DNA of 64,000 nt from Phytophthora quininea (GCA_011947345.1 JAAVTG010000075.1:310001-374000); one strand, 5' to 3'. Shown: positions 25,623-38,520, numbered from the stretch's first letter. The notes: a model not told the origin generated them from the sequence alone. Numbers and translations: made by a program.

Positions 25623-27964
25623 ATGTCGACGTCGAGCCGAAGTAGCGGCGATGACAAGATCTCTATGGAGACGGACGAAAAGATGATCGACTACGAAGAC
25701 GGCGACGTGATCACGCTCAACAACTTTGATGAGACCGACGCTATGGCCGACCCGATTCTAAACAGCCCCCGTTCAATTGAGGTACGAAGGTGACCTGCTC
25801 GAAGTTTGCTCATTGAATGATAACATACTGTATATCTACGTCTAGGCTTGCAGGATGCTGGGTGTTGAGCCAGAAGAACTTGTCCAGAGACCACTAGACT
25901 ACTTTATCCAACAAGTAAAACATAGTCGCAAAGAAGACCGTGAGTTTATCGCAAAACGAGCCGCTCGCTTCGAAAAGAACCGGCAACAGCAACTCCGTAA
26001 TGTCCGTGCCCAACGCGACGAATTGATTAAGGCCCAAATTGAAGGGGTCAATGGCGGTATGACTCTGCGAACACGGAGCTACTGCAGATCGCCTGTGGGG
26101 GCAGCTCGGCTGGGTTTCGCTAGACCAAGCAGCGTGTCCTGTTCACAACAGGACTACACAGTAATCGAGCGCGAGAAGAGAGAGCTCGAAAGGATCCAGC
26201 AACGCCAAGCGCTCGAGATGCAGCAAATGTTTAATTTCGAAATGAAAATGGCCGAGCTTCACCAAGAGCGCGAGATGAAGGAGCGCAAGCAAAGGCAGCG
26301 CGAAGAACAGCTAGTGAAAGAGCGGATGCGAAGACAGCGAGAAGCCGACGAGCAGCGGCGACGAAAAGAAATCGAAAGGGCTGAACAGCATCGCCTTGAG
26401 CTCGAGCTGTCACGCAAGCAGGCTCAGCAGCAACAAGAAGAAATTGTGCGACGGGAGCAGCGTGTTAAGCAAGAGGAGGCGCGAAGACAGCGAGGCGCAC
26501 AGCTCAGTGAGAAGGAGCGTCTACGTCGTCAAGAGGAGGCTCGAGTGCATCACGAATTGTATCAACTAGCCCAAGAGCGTGAAGCGCAACGGAAGATGCA
26601 AGAAATGAATGAGCGCGAGGAGCGGTTAATGGAAGAGCGCGAGCGTCAAAGACGAGTGAAGGCACGAGAGCAGGCGGAAAAGCAAGCGCAGAATTCAGCA
26701 CGAATTGCGACAGTCTTGCAGGAAAAGACCTTCAGCGGAAGGCTCAACTAGACGAAGCAGCTCGCAAACAGAAACAGAGTGAAGAGCGTCGTCGTGTGTT
26801 TGAAGAGGAGCGAAAGATTAAAGAAGACGAGGTGCGACTTCAAGCATTGCGTAAGAAGGAGACGATCGAGGGTGTGCAGAGTCAACTGGCTGTAATTGAA
26901 GAGCAGCGAAGGGAGCGACTAAGGGAACAAGAACGCCAGGCACAATTGAGGCTAATGCAGCGGGAACGGGAGAAGCAAAAGCAACTCGAAGCTCAGCAGC
27001 GAGAGGAACGTCATCTAGAACGTGAAAGGCGTCGAGCATACGAGCGTATGGAGGCTCAGCTCCACAAGAAGCAGTCGGAAATACTGCGAAAGAGGGAGGA
27101 GAAGGACACGATCGCACAACTGATGCAAAGCCAGAAGCATGCCTCCATGCGTTCTCGACTACAAGAAGCAAAGCTACGAGAGGAAGATATTCAGACTGCG
27201 CTGATGCGTAAGAACAAGCAAGACGAATACCGAGCCAACCTGCTGCTCTCGCGTATTGAGAGCGACAACCAGCGCACACTGCAGATCAAGATGCAACGAG
27301 ACAACCTCATTCGCCGTCGGCAGCAGATCAAGCAGACTGCGAGTCGCCAGAAGCACGAGATCCTTGAGAGCTTCTACAAGATGAAGATCACGAAGAAGTT
27401 CGAGCTGCCGAAGCATCTTGCTGCCAGCGTCATCAGTGAGCGTCCGCGTTCGGCGACAGCTACGATGCTGCGTACTCGGTCACTTTCTACTGCCGACGAC
27501 TCAGTGTCAAAAAGAGTCACGATAGTTAGTAAGACGAGCAACAGACCGTCGAGTGCAGTGGCAAGACGTCCAAAAGCAGCTCTGCCCTCCCACGGCGGCC
27601 AGTTACAAGTCGCAGTCAATTGACTTCCTCAGAAGACGAATGTGACGGCGACGCACAAAGTTTCAGGCTAGAGAACGTGAAGAAAGAGGAAGCAGACCAA
27701 GTCGCAACTTCGGCAGCGATCAACGAGTTAAGAAGGCAGCAAAACGAAGAGTTGCTGAAGGTTTTGGAGGAGGAACACCACGCGGAAGAGCAACGAGAGC
27801 ATTTGTTGCGGCAAGCCAGCGCCGAGCGTCGGGAGCGTGTCCGCATGGAGCAGCTCTTTGATAAAGAAAGAGCTCTGGCAAGTGAACGCATTATGCAGCT
27901 GACAGATCGCCATGAACGCGCTCTGGCAGCAAAGATGGAGGAATTGAGCACCCAGCCGCCGTAG
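25623..27964 (+). CDS. Long coiled-coil protein, probably cytoskeletal or ciliary
   Basis: An acidic first exon (MSTSSRSSGDD..., 25623 to about 25781) splices to a Glu/Arg/Gln-rich helical region covering most of the protein, with heptad-like ERE/RRQ repeats, followed by a Ser/Thr/Arg-rich region and a last coiled coil to 27964. Two one-base corrections, an A run near 26724 and a C run near 27606, join three open frames into one protein of about 760 residues. Composition resembles flagellar and basal-body coiled-coil proteins, and the gene lies next to SAS-6, but no family was identified. Confidence 0.55.
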
Positions 27965-28088
27965 ACTCTGCTCTTTGATATGCATGCTTCCGAACAATAG
28001 TACTTTCTCAGGAGTGATTGTCACTTCAACCTCACCCCGCTCCCGCGTCTCACTGGACAATTTGCCAGCCAGAGAACAAGCGGCCAAT

Positions 28089-30010
28089 ATGAACGACTAC
28101 AGCAGACTTCAGAAGCGCAAACTCGCCCAAGTTTATCGGGATCTGCCGAGCTTCTCGCGCAACTCCAAGCAAAAGGTGTTAACTCGCTACAATAGCATTG
28201 CTTTCGTCCCTTCTAATCTTTTTCTGAGCGCTGTAGACACGAAACCGAGTCCAGGAACTCTGTGAACAGATCAAGAAGGTTACAGATGAGAGCGAGACTC
28301 TGAACAAGAGGCTTCAGCTAGCTTTGGAGCTGAAACACACAGCAGCAGCACTGACATCAGCAGAGACCATCCACGTTTTGACAGAGCAGCAGTTTCTGGC
28401 GATGAAGCTGGCAGACGCTCTGCTCCATACTTCCTACGTTCCGTTGCAGCAGATTTTCTTCATGACAGTCACGAGTTTGCTAGCAGGTTTGCACTCGGCC
28501 ACCAGCATCCTAGCTCCTACTGTAACGCAGCGATTTCTGAGGAGATTGAAGGAATTGGACTCAGTGCTGGCTGCTGCTGTGCAACTGGACGAAGTGATTA
28601 AGCTGGTAAGTGAATAATGGCCCACGAAAGGAGGATTTCTGAATTAACGTCGTTGTTCTATTGTAGACGAGTGCGAAGCTTGCAAGGAATAAAGTTAACC
28701 TGCTGAACAAGCACTCGAAGACTTGCAGAACATTCATCATCCGCAAGTGTTGGGTATCAGCTGCAGGAAAAGACGAGTTGGTACGAAAAACAATGATGTG
28801 ATTAATTGAAACATGCTGCTAACTATTATTGCTGCGTAGACTCCTGTTGAAGTGGACAAGTGGCTGGACTTTGGAGGCTCGACTGTGACGTTTTACCACC
28901 ACGTGCTGAGAGAGACCATCTTGTACAACATTCCTTACACCAGCATTGAAAGTCTGGAATTCGTGGACGCGAAAAGCGTGGCATATATTTCTACGAAGCA
29001 CACGCTGGGACAGAGAGGAATCCAACTTGTCGTGTTTACGATGGAACCCGCGGTATGGTAGCTGACTGCAAAATATGCTAGCTCTGCGCTGATGGGGAGA
29101 ATGATTCTTGCTGCCATTTAGGACTTCGAGGCCTTTAAAAATGTTTTGATCGTTGTAGCACCAGCTGCAACAGTGTATACCAGAGCTCAAGCCTCGCCAA
29201 AGTCTGCAGCGGTGTGCACAACTTCAAAGACATTGTTCATTTCGTCGGACGGTTCCATTAACTCATTCTTCCCCGTTGCAGACCGACACTTCAAGCCACA
29301 AAGAGCCACCTCCAAAGCAAACCACTGCGCGTAGAGACTGTGAGAAGAATGTTTCGTTGCCTCAGAAGCGTCCTGAGAGGGTTTTGGCGCCGACAATTCA
29401 CCCAGTGATAGCTGTGAGGAAGAATTCGCTTCTTCACAAAACGAAACTATTAGGATCGTCGCAAAAGAACGCCTGCATGGCGATGGTGGTGTGGCGTGCT
29501 GATAGACAAGCTCCAGTTACCTTTTGCTGCACGAATGAGTTCACGGCTCCAACAATGTCAAATGGCATCGTTGAGACTCGATCGTCGAGAATGGCTGAAG
29601 AAGATTTTGGCATCGAGCTGGCGGAGATTCCTGGGAGCAGACACTCCATTGTCCCCACGAATCCCGTCCTCAAGACATCGATGAGTAAGACGCCTCCACC
29701 CAAGAGCAGATCGGCCATCGTTCTAAGAGAAATATTCGGTTGCGTCAAGTCGACACCAACCAAGCAGACCCCACCGCCAGCTCTTCAAGATAGTGCTTGC
29801 AACTGGGAAGCTGCATTCGATCTGACGAAGGTGAAGCAAGACTGCATCAAGGACCTGAAACGGAGCCTCGGAATCGTCGATGAGCATACCTCTGCCACTT
29901 CAGAAGCTTTCTACTTAACAAAGACTGTGCAAGTCCTGATTGTTGTCCCCTGGCTGCTGTTACTGGCGATTTTCTGCGGCTTCCTGGATCCAAACATACG
30001 CAAAAGCTAA
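28089..30010 (+). CDS. Unrecognised multi-exon protein with C-terminal membrane anchor
   Basis: Starts MNDYSRLQKRKLAQVYRDLP. Exons join through GT..AG introns near 28178-28239, 28608-28667, 28780-28840, 29055-29121 and 29210-29276. The N-terminal half is a helical bundle (VQELCEQIKKVTDESETL and later), followed by a PH-like or lipid-domain-like strand region (WLDFGGSTVTFYHHVLRETI, ISTKHTLGQRGIQLVVF), a disordered Pro/Ser linker and a C-terminal hydrophobic helix (VLIVVPWLLLLAIFCGFL). It is probably a cytosol-facing membrane protein. The PH-like reading is tentative. Confidence 0.45.
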
Positions 30011-30150
30011 AACCGAGGTATTTCTAACCGGAAACCTGCCTCTGCACGTGCAGAAAAAAAAACATGATTGACGCAAATGGCATCTTCATTTGAAATAGAA
30101 AACGTTGATCTCTTGCCAGCTACATGCAGAACATCCACCAATAACTTTGT

Positions 30151-31859
30151 CTACCACTCGCCCCAGTCGTCCGTGGACTTGGTGGCTTCCGTAGAATTGA
30201 AGTCGTTCTTCCCATTGTCCGTAAATATGGAGACGGAAGACGTTGGGGAACAAAGCTGTGCTCCGTCGGCCAGGGAAATATCGTCCAGTGAGTCGTCCAA
30301 GAGGTCGCCAGAGTCTTCCACCATTTCAGCAGCGTGGGCGGCGCTCTCGTGGAAGGCTCGAAACATGCCAAGCTCAGCCTTCAGCACGCCCATCTCGCTC
30401 TTGGCCTCAGATTGGGCCTTCTTGTATCCTTCCTGGAAGGCCTGATCACGATCTTGCTTTGAGCGCTGCTCGGCATCAGTCTTTCCTGCCACGACACCCT
30501 TTTCGTACGCTTCACGCGAACGCGCTTCTGCTCCTGCGACGGCATTGGCCAACTGAGTCTGCAGTTCATTCATCCGATCCTGAAGCTTGCTGTGGTCCTC
30601 TGAAAGGACAGATTGAGCGCTATCTGCCGCATTTTCCGAACCTGCAGCGGCGGTGTTGGCATCGCGTTGTTGTCTCAAGCTCGTCAGCTCTGCCTGAACA
30701 AGATCTTTCAGCTTCTTCATCTTCAACGCACGCATTCGCCACAGATCCTTCTCCTTGGTGAACTCCGCTAGCGCGGCCTCTCCAGATTTGTCAGAAGCAG
30801 GTGCAGCATTACGCTTCTCCAGCTCAGAAAGACGCTCTCGAGTTAGTAGCAACTCCCTCTGCAGCTCTTCTTTTTCCTTTGTTAGCGCTGCCAATTTCTC
30901 CTCCACCTCCCCACTAGGCTTCACATTTTCCGTGACGTCAGCTCGCAGTCTGTTCATATCGTCTTCAGCAGCTTGACGAACACTCTCAACAATCGCCTGA
31001 CTCTCCCTCACACCTTCATCGTATCCGGCAGCACGAGCCTCGTCAATCTGCAAGGTCACCGCCGCCATCTTGGTCTCGTAGGTGTCACACAGCGTCTGCA
31101 GCTGCTCCTCCCACTCCTTCAGCGCCTTCTGCTCCTTTTCGTCGTGCTGCTGCTTGGCTTCCTGCAATTGGTGGTGCAAATCTCTGGCCTTCTGTCTCCA
31201 CTGACTAGCAGCTTTCCTCTCAGCATCCCTGGCCGCTCTCAGCAGCCACACTCCTTCCTGATCTCCACTACCAAACGTCTCTCTCTTGTGCTCCTGAGCT
31301 GGCTGTTTCTCCTCCATCGGCTGGTGCTCGAAGTCTAGCGCTTCGTCCTGCGCGTCCGCATCGTCCGTGTCTTCCTCTTCGTCTCCCACTTGCTCCAGTG
31401 CCTTCTTACTCTCTAACAATAATTTCTCTCTTTCTTTTGGTATTTTTCCTCCTGTTGTTTCCGGAAGAAGTAGCGGCACCAAAACTCGTCGTAGCTTAGC
31501 TCCAACGGCACCAACGTGTCGTGCAGCTCTCTGATCTGCGGGTCCTCGTCCACTGCGCACGTGATCTCGTGCGTGTGTTCGTCGGCCGAGAAGAAGCTGC
31601 AAAACTCTTTAAAATCATTCAACTCCTCATACAAAATCTCGTCCACGGGAGAAGCGCGAGCCGAGCCCATGGCGCTGTTGAGCAGCGTCGAGGCCTCGTC
31701 CTGCACGGCCGCCGCTAGCGACTGGGCCTTCTCCTGCACCTGCGACACGTAGCCCGACGCGTTGGCCGACGCGCTCTTGGCCGCCTGCTCCAGCAGCTTC
31801 CACATGCTCCTGCTGCGTCTCCGACCGCCGTCGCTGGCTTGAGAGTCTGACGTCGCCAC
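30151..31859 (-). CDS. BSD-domain coiled-coil protein
   Basis: N terminus with Ala/Ser-rich amphipathic helices (EQAAKSASANASGYVSQVQE), then a BSD domain at about residues 80-140 ending ELSYDEFWCRYFFRK with the signature FW pair. The remaining two thirds is a long acidic coiled coil, ending with a Trp-rich STDDWGEW tail. BSD proteins include TFIIH p62 and synapse-associated SYAP1-like proteins; the amphipathic N terminus plus BSD plus acidic tail resembles the latter group, which acts in cytosolic signalling. One A is missing in a run near 31438, dividing the frame after the BSD domain. Confidence 0.65.
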
Positions 31860-32188
31860 GGTTTTCTATTGGTGGCCTTTCGGGAAGGAAAAGCACGAAT
31901 GAAAAAAAGAAAGAAAAGAAAGGCCAAGTTCTGCGATGAGCTTTTTATGTTTATATACACTTTTTTTATTTATCGGAAGGGACGACAATTATTGCCTGCC
32001 CGGACGGGCAAGGGGGAAGGGGGAGCTCGAAGTTTGATAAGCGCGGACTTCTTGGGCATCACCACCAATATCGTCCAAAGAAGCTGCTTTTTCGGTGCCT
32101 GGAAAATCGTAGAAGGGTAGCGATTCAAAAATATGTTGTGCTGTTTCGAATGTGCTTTCGATATTGAAGTGCCGACGACTCTCCACAT

Positions 32189-33024
32189 TCACAAATGAAT
32201 ACTTCCTCTCGGCTTTTCATATTTCGGCAACTTCTTCAGGATGACGCGCACTAGGTCCATTGCGTTCTGTTTGCGGACTTTGTGATCGCCCTTGACCGGG
32301 TCCAAAAAGCGATGCAAGCGAATATTTTCTACAACGTATTCAACTTTACAATGAACAGTACCCCCACGGAACAACATGACCTCTCCTTCATCAAAATCAT
32401 TTTTTCCCTTGTCTTCCATAGTGACTTGGCGATTCCACCCGTAACCATAAATGAAGCTGTCGTTGTCGAGTCCAATCATCACAGAGGCTGGCAGACGACA
32501 ATAGTCGTAAAGATCTTGCTCAGGCTGGACCGGGAGAAAACCGCGATGAACAGGTTGATCACGGCCCATTGGTTTCGACCTGATGAAAGTCCAGTCTCTC
32601 AGGATGGAGTCGAGAAATAATGTCTTGCATCCTTTTGCGATTGTCTTGTACAGGGCATTCGTTAAGTTTTTCGGTGCCTTGGCAGTTTGGCGTCTCGAAT
32701 CACCACGCGTCCAAACAAGTCACTTCAGGCCGTGGGTCTCAAGGCTCTTGCTGAAGCAAGCAGCTCACCACAGATCTCCAGAAGAGAGTATCCATATAGG
32801 CCATTATAATATTTACTGTTGAGGCGATGCTGCTGCTGCAGCAAAGACAGAAATTTCCCCTTCGGCGATTCAGATTCGGACTCCAATTCGTCAACCGGCA
32901 AGTTTGACACCCCACCAGTTGATTGTTTTTGCAGATTCGCTTTGCACTTGGTCAAACAGAAAGTGAGGCTAACCGAAGGTGTCATTGTATGGCTGCAACG
33001 TTTTCTGGGAAACTGTGTCAACAT
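32189..33024 (-). pseudogene. Broken gene of unknown function, possible 2-oxoglutarate oxygenase-like fold
   Basis: Two separated open stretches on the minus strand read like one protein. The upstream part (33024-32725) contains a NGLYGYSLLEICGELLASA helix; the downstream part (32569-32189) contains ASVMIGLDNDSFIYGYGWNR, GEVMLFRGGTVHC and VVENIRLHRFLDP. The spacing of FRGGTVH and RLHRF resembles the iron-binding His and substrate-binding Arg of cupin-type 2OG oxygenases, but this is weak. Several frame changes lie between 32570 and 32725. It borders the gene-poor region next to the viral insertion. Confidence 0.3.
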
Positions 33025-34845
33025 TCTTAACTGGTATTGAAATGATTCGTCGCTTCACCAATATGCTGGCGGGTTTGTAACCATATGCAACACCACCAAC
33101 GTCAGATGACTACAGTATGGTATTAAGTAGTCAATACTATAGTGTGTCTGGTTCACACACACACACACCACGTCGCGGCGCATCGTGTCGCGCCGCATAC
33201 GCCGCATGTGGTAGCAAACAACGCTTTCTCTTCGTTCAAACTTCGAATAATAAAAAATTGGTAGTTTAAACTTCCAAAATACCTGTCGTATTCCTATTGA
33301 AGCAAGAGAGTTTTGAGCGCCCAGAAGTTTCACGTCGTCGCAGACAAGATCTTGAACCCAACCATAAAGTATCCGTAGCAGTGTAGTAGGTGGAGAATTT
33401 CACATACGAGAAGTTCGTTTGCATCGATAACTCGCCTCATCTCGCCCTTCAGAATGGGCTGGTAGCAATACAGAATAGCCCCCTGAACGATTGAGCGCGG
33501 TCAAGGAAATGTATATTTATTGTTATTTTATCGATAGGTCTCTGTAAGCAACTACAGAATACATGGGTAATTGTCCGTCTTTGGCCAGAAGTTATCCCTC
33601 CCATCTTGAAGACATGGACGTTTTCCGATATAAATATAATGGAGTGTGTGCGTGTTGAAACGAACTCGTAAGACAGTGTATGGAACTCGAGATAGTATAT
33701 TCTTTATATTCACTATACTAATCCCTACGTCAGGGTCTCCAACTAGCTCCAAGTTTGCTACCTGGTTGGTTGGTAGGGAGCTCGCTGCCTATCCAGATCA
33801 TAGTCGTTATCTGCCCCCTGTACTAGATAAATCAAATATGTCCCTTTGACAGGATTTTCGTGTTTCATTTCGTCTTTTGTCGCCGGGTAGTCAGGCGGCT
33901 GCCGTATGGGCTCAGGCTAACGATGCCGTGCATGATGGGGCTATTAAATATGTTAAGCAAATATAGACAGTAGACGTAGAGCAGTTGTGGAGGTCACGCA
34001 GTCTCCATCTGCTTTAATTACTGGGGGACTTTCTATTCTGCTGCCCTCCTCGATATCAGATAAACTGGCAGCACTTGCTGGTCGGCACAATTTTGGTGTA
34101 TGTGAAATGGTATAAATCCAGAACGATCCATAGAAGCACATGCGACACGATTCAATGCACATTCTGGATTGTTGTATCGATTATTTTTATTGTTAGGATG
34201 GAGTTCATTGGTGCCGAGTATTTCCGTCGTTGTCTGTACAGCAGAATGCATAACATTTCCTACTTGCAGGAAAATTGCTTTTATCGGCGGAGTGCCTCTC
34301 CCAAGAGCAGCAAGCAAGGCAGCACAGCCAATCGAGAGACCAGGAGCGGTTGTAGGCCAGGAGCTCTGTTTCTGAGTGACTCCGAACAGCTCAAATACCC
34401 TACCCGACCACAGTTTTTCAGCTAGATACAACATCAAAGTCCGCAGTTCGTAAGAACTGTGCTAGGGGCTGAACTTTTTTACTGTAAGACATGGTAATAG
34501 GGTACTAATTTTTCTAGTCTCGCCAAAATCAGGTACAGAAAAACTAATAATAGCTGCTCTCGCCAAAACTGGGTACTCAAAAATCTGATCAACTTATAAA
34601 TACATTTTTGCTCAAACAAAAATCACATTATTTTACTTTTCATAAACTAGAGTCACTGTTAGTTCTATAACTGGAAAACAGACTAACATCTTATGTATGA
34701 TCATGGCTATTTGATTCAGTTGAAACATCTTAACATCTCACAGCTAATAGTCTGCGAAGCATAACACTGCGTGTTACGGAGGGTTACCCTCAACAAAATT
34801 GGTCCTAAAAATATGAACAAAATCGGATCGCAGGCGCTGAGAATT
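33025..34845. other. AT-rich intergenic region beside the viral element
   Basis: No supported gene. It contains a (CA)n microsatellite at about 33154-33168 and, at about 34516-34590, two related about 30-base segments sharing CTCGCCAAAA followed by GGTAC. Short frames at 34030-34440 on both strands have no recognisable domain. This segment abuts the truncated left end of the viral inverted repeat. Confidence 0.5.
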
Positions 34846-35273
34846 TGAAAAAGTTCGGTAGCAAGTACGTACGAGTGCCGGACCTGAACCAGGGCGTGCT
34901 CAACATGGTGTACCCTTCCCGCAAGAAGGTGGGGCCAAAGCGCGAGATCAGCGCCGAGGTGAAGCTAATGCTGAAGGACCTGCTGTACAACGACAACATT
35001 AGTCAACAGGCGTATGACCAGCTGTCTGTCGACGACCAAAAGCTCTTCAAGGAGATCTTGCAGGTGACTCACATTGAGCACGCATTCAGTGACGAACTGC
35101 CGGATCCTCTGACGAACTTGAAGATGGAGTACGACAAGTTGAAGGGCGAGGTGATGCTGGGCAATGACAACCCGAGTATCTTGCGGCAGTTGAAGACGGT
35201 GACTGTGGACATGTACGCTAATCGACTGATTGGTGATAAGGAGTTTAAGGACATAATCACTCGCCTTGTTTGA
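34846..35273 (+). pseudogene. 5'-truncated copy of the conserved PLV C-terminal-domain gene (left arm)
   Basis: Encodes only the last about 140 residues of the protein complete at 50763-51725, starting inside the GSKYVRVPDLNQGV motif. It differs by Leu to Phe and Val to Met near the break. There is no start codon in a sensible position, so it is presumably not expressed. The break marks the left limit of the duplicated viral DNA. Confidence 0.8.
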
Positions 35274-35318
35274 TTATGTGTGGAAAGTGTCTCCGTAGTT
35301 ATATACAGCGAGGCAATC

Positions 35319-35614
35319 ATGCTGGTGCTAAACACGAACATCATCACTAAGACGGGTGGTCTCTACGACCTGGAGGCCGACCAAAACCTGCGGCAGCTCA
35401 AGGAGATCATGAGGAACATCATCGTCAAGGAGCCTGAGCGAACACGCACGGCTATCTGGGCGGAGACCACGACACCAAGCACGACGGAAGCCTCCACGCA
35501 GACGAGTGTCGGCGGGCGCATCTGGGCGAAGACGGGCGCGTACAGACAGTTCCGCCCGCACAAAAAGAGAACCGCGCGTCAAAACGTTCGCGCTCTAGCA
35601 CTGGTACTCTCTAG
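35319..35614 (+). CDS. Small viral protein, unknown (left copy)
   Basis: Begins MLVLNTNIITKTGGLYDLEA, with a helical middle (LRQLKEIMRNIIVKEPERTR) and a basic end. As written the frame runs on to 35711, overlapping the neighbouring convergent gene. Adding one A in the run near 35562 gives a stop at 35612-35614 and a Ser/Arg-rich tail, leaving 11 bases to the convergent gene. I prefer that end. Identical copy at 50422-50717. Function unknown. Confidence 0.45.
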
Positions 35615-35625
35615 AGCGAAAGACG

Positions 35626-35795
35626 TTAACTTTTTGCGCGCACGTCCACTTCAACCAGGTGCACCGCGCCACCCGTGTCAACGGCTGTCACGTACACGAC
35701 CTCGTCTATGACTTCAATCTGCTCAACAAAAGAGTCATCCGAAACGGATGCTCCCTTAGCTCACGCGGTCTTGAAGTTGTTAGTATCCCACCCAT
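35626..35795 (-). CDS. Very small viral protein, unknown (left copy)
   Basis: About 56 residues: MGGILTTSRPREL, then, after a one-base correction in an A run, an acidic beta-like segment (EQIEVIDEVVYVTAVDTGG) ending in VRAKS. It lies 10 bases after the fibre gene on the same strand, so it may be cotranscribed with it. The exact 170-base span (56 codons plus two bases) fits a single missing base. Copy at 50241-50410. Confidence 0.4.
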
Positions 35796-35805
35796 TAGCT
35801 GTATA

Positions 35806-37763
35806 TCACAGTGAACTTAGTTTCTGCTCGAGCATATCTATTTTCGCATTCAGCTCTTGGATCGCGCGAGCTAGCACAGCTGTCAGCGACGATGTGTCGA
35901 TGCCCGTCGGGTTCACGGGACAGCCGTCCTCGTTTAACACATCGTCAGCGGTCTCCTCACCGGACACGCATTCAGGGATAAGGGGTGCGATGTCCTGGGC
36001 TATGAAGCCAATGTGCTGTGTACTGTCCTGAACCATGGTGAAACGCTTTGGCTGCATCTGTAGCACTTCTGCTAAGCCATATGGGATAGCCACGATGTCG
36101 CGCTTGATGCGTCTGTCGGAGGCATTGGTGTAAGGTCCGCCACGTATGGGCACATACGCTGTCCAGTTGTACGAGGCATCTGTGATACCAATACGGAGAG
36201 CTCCTGTTGTAGCGTCCGATCCAATCCCCAGAAGTTAGCTGATGACCAATTTCCACGATACGATGCCTGACCCGAACTGTTAAGCTTGTTGTAAAAGCCG
36301 CTGTTGCACCATACCTCGCCAGAGCTGTGAATCGTGGCTTCGGGAGACCAATTAGCCCCGATACCAACCACCAGACGGCCAGAACTGTTCAACTGCATCA
36401 TCTTGGAACCCAAACCAGAGATAGTTGAGCCGGTGTACCATTCCACAGCAGACGCGGAGTAGATACGTGTGGCAGCGCCATTGGCACCGAATCCGTAGTA
36501 GCCGCCAGAATCGTTGTAGAGACTGATTTTCTTATCTACTATGGTTGGCCCAAGGTCCAACAACACCTGAGGAGCTGAGGTACCGATACCAACCCGCCCA
36601 CTTGCCTGCATACACAGCTGGTTTGCTCCACCGTACGGAAAAATGGTGAAGTAGTTTGAGGTAGAACCAGACCCATAAAACCAGTATTGTAAGTAATACG
36701 AGTCGTACGTTGAGTTGTTGGCTCCAATCTGTATCGCAGCACTTCCATTCGTTTGCATAACATTTAGATATTGTCCGCCCGTGACTGTTCCGATGTTCAA
36801 CGATGACAGAAGTCCAAGTGATGTAATGCTTGTTTGCGACGCCGTACCGATAGTTCCGTACAGGTACGATGCTGTAAGGGATCCTATGTTGCCGATATTG
36901 CGAGACCCGTCTACAATCAAGGCCTTGCTAGCAGATGCTGTACCTGCTGAAGCACCAAGCAGCGAGATCGCATTAGTAGCATTACTAGAGATCGTACTCA
37001 GACTGTATGAAGTGCCACCCTGCGTTAGCGATGTGCATGCAACTGTCGCTGCCGTTAGCGTCCCGGATAGTGAGATTGCAGTTGTAGCACTCGAATACAT
37101 GTTTGCTAGACTGTATGACGTGCCACCTTGTTGAAGTGTGGTGCATGCAACTGTCGCTGCTGTTAGTGTTCCTGACAGCGTGATTGAAGTTGTAGCGCTC
37201 GAATACATGTTTGCTAGAATGTACGACGTGCCGCCCTGCGTGAGCGAAGTGCAAGCAACTGTCGCTGCGGTTAGTGTCCCAGACAGTGTGATTGCGGTTG
37301 TAGCGGTAGAGTACATGTTTGCTAGTGTGTACGACGTGCCACCTTGTTGAAGTGTGGTGCAAGCGAGCGTTGAAGCTGTGAGTGACGTGATCCCGGTTGT
37401 GATGGATCCAGATGCGTTAAGCACCAACGCTTTGCTGCTCGACCCTGAACCAGCTGTGATTGAAGTGAGGTATCCGGCTTCCGTGGCACCGAGCGTGTTC
37501 GATCCAAGGGACAAGTTCGTCATCGTGAGTGACGTGATCCCAGATGTGATCGACCCAGATGCGTTGAGCACCATAGCGAGTCCGGCTGCAGCTGTGCCGG
37601 GCACGATGCCGGAGATGTACGACAGACGGTAGTCCGTGCGGCTAAGATACAGCGTCTGTGCGTATGCATATGTAAGGAATCCAGACGGATCGAGTGATAG
37701 ATAGAACCCAGGGTTGTAGGTTGAAGACTTAAAGATCGGCTGCGGATAGCTAAATCCGCTCAT
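35806..37763 (-). CDS. Fibre-like protein with S74 intramolecular chaperone domain (left copy)
   Basis: Left-arm copy of the fibre described at 48273-50230. The only coding difference seen is Tyr for His in the QAS(Y/H)RGNW segment. Same single-base frame break in a G run near 36232. Confidence 0.8.
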
Positions 37764-37815
37764 GGCTTTATTTTCTTTTATCACTCCCTGTATATATGTA
37801 CTCACAAAAAGGCAA
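37764..37815. promoter_or_regulatory. Short divergent promoter between fibre and ATPase genes (left copy)
   Basis: Only 52 AT-rich bases separate the start codons of two divergent genes, so both promoters must lie here. It contains the A-run length difference between arms (4 versus 3 A). Mirror copy at 48222-48272. Confidence 0.4.
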
Positions 37816-38520
37816 ATGTCGGCAATCCCTGACTATGGCGCAGCGCTGCCAAAGCAGTACCGGGGTACGTCCGTAGGCGAAATACCGGAGCTCGGCATCA
37901 GGAAGCTGTTTCGCATGATCATACTGGGTCCCTCGTACTCGGGCAAAAACAATCTTTGCATGTTCATCCTTAAACACTCCCCGAACACGTTCAGCCATCT
38001 ACACGTGATTGCGCGGAACAAAGACCAGGAGCTGTACGACTACCTGCGCGACAAGCTGGAGGGCTTCATCACCTTCTACGACACGCCGCCAGATGTGGAT
38101 CACGTGAGACGGACGCCCATGAGCAGCGGTAAGGTCGAACTCGTCATCATTGACGACTACTCCAACGACAAGCTGTTGCAAAAGAACGTTTTCAGCCACT
38201 TCTTCACGCGCGGTCGTCACCACAAGCTCAGCACGATCTTCCTCAGCCATAGTTACTTCGCGACGGACAAGATGATACGGTTGAACAGCGAGTATGTGGC
38301 CATTCTCAAGGCGAACAGCAAACGCGATCTTCAGCTAGTCGTGAAGGACTTCAATATCCCAGGCGTGACGGAGAACACAATCGTGACGTACTACAACCGA
38401 GCCACGGCGAACAAAGGCCAGATGCTGTTCATAGACAGCGTCCGCAGTCAGCTGCGGTACAACTTCGACCGCGTAATCAAGGTCTCGGGCAAGGATGACT
38501 CGGAGGAACAGCAAGAATAA
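37816..38520 (+). CDS. FtsK/HerA-type genome packaging ATPase (left copy)
   Basis: Identical to the right-arm copy described at 47517-48221. Start taken at MSAIPDYG (37816); the frame is also open 54 bases upstream in this arm only, because of the A-run difference. Confidence 0.85.
   Translation: MSAIPDYGAALPKQYRGTSVGEIPELGIRKLFRMIILGPSYSGKNNLCMFILKHSPNTFSHLHVIARNKDQELYDYLRDKLEGFITFYDTPPDVDHVRRTPMSSGKVELVIIDDYSNDKLLQKNVFSHFFTRGRHHKLSTIFLSHSYFATDKMIRLNSEYVAILKANSKRDLQLVVKDFNIPGVTENTIVTYYNRATANKGQMLFIDSVRSQLRYNFDRVIKVSGKDDSEEQQE

Noticed and set aside
34033..34437. Gene of about 130 residues left of the element
   Set aside because: Overlapping frames exist on both strands, neither with recognisable motifs; treated as chance frames in AT-rich DNA.
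35806..37763. Bacteriophage contamination suggested by the S74 fibre
   Set aside because: The gene sits inside a coherent PLV gene set with matching base composition and is duplicated with it.
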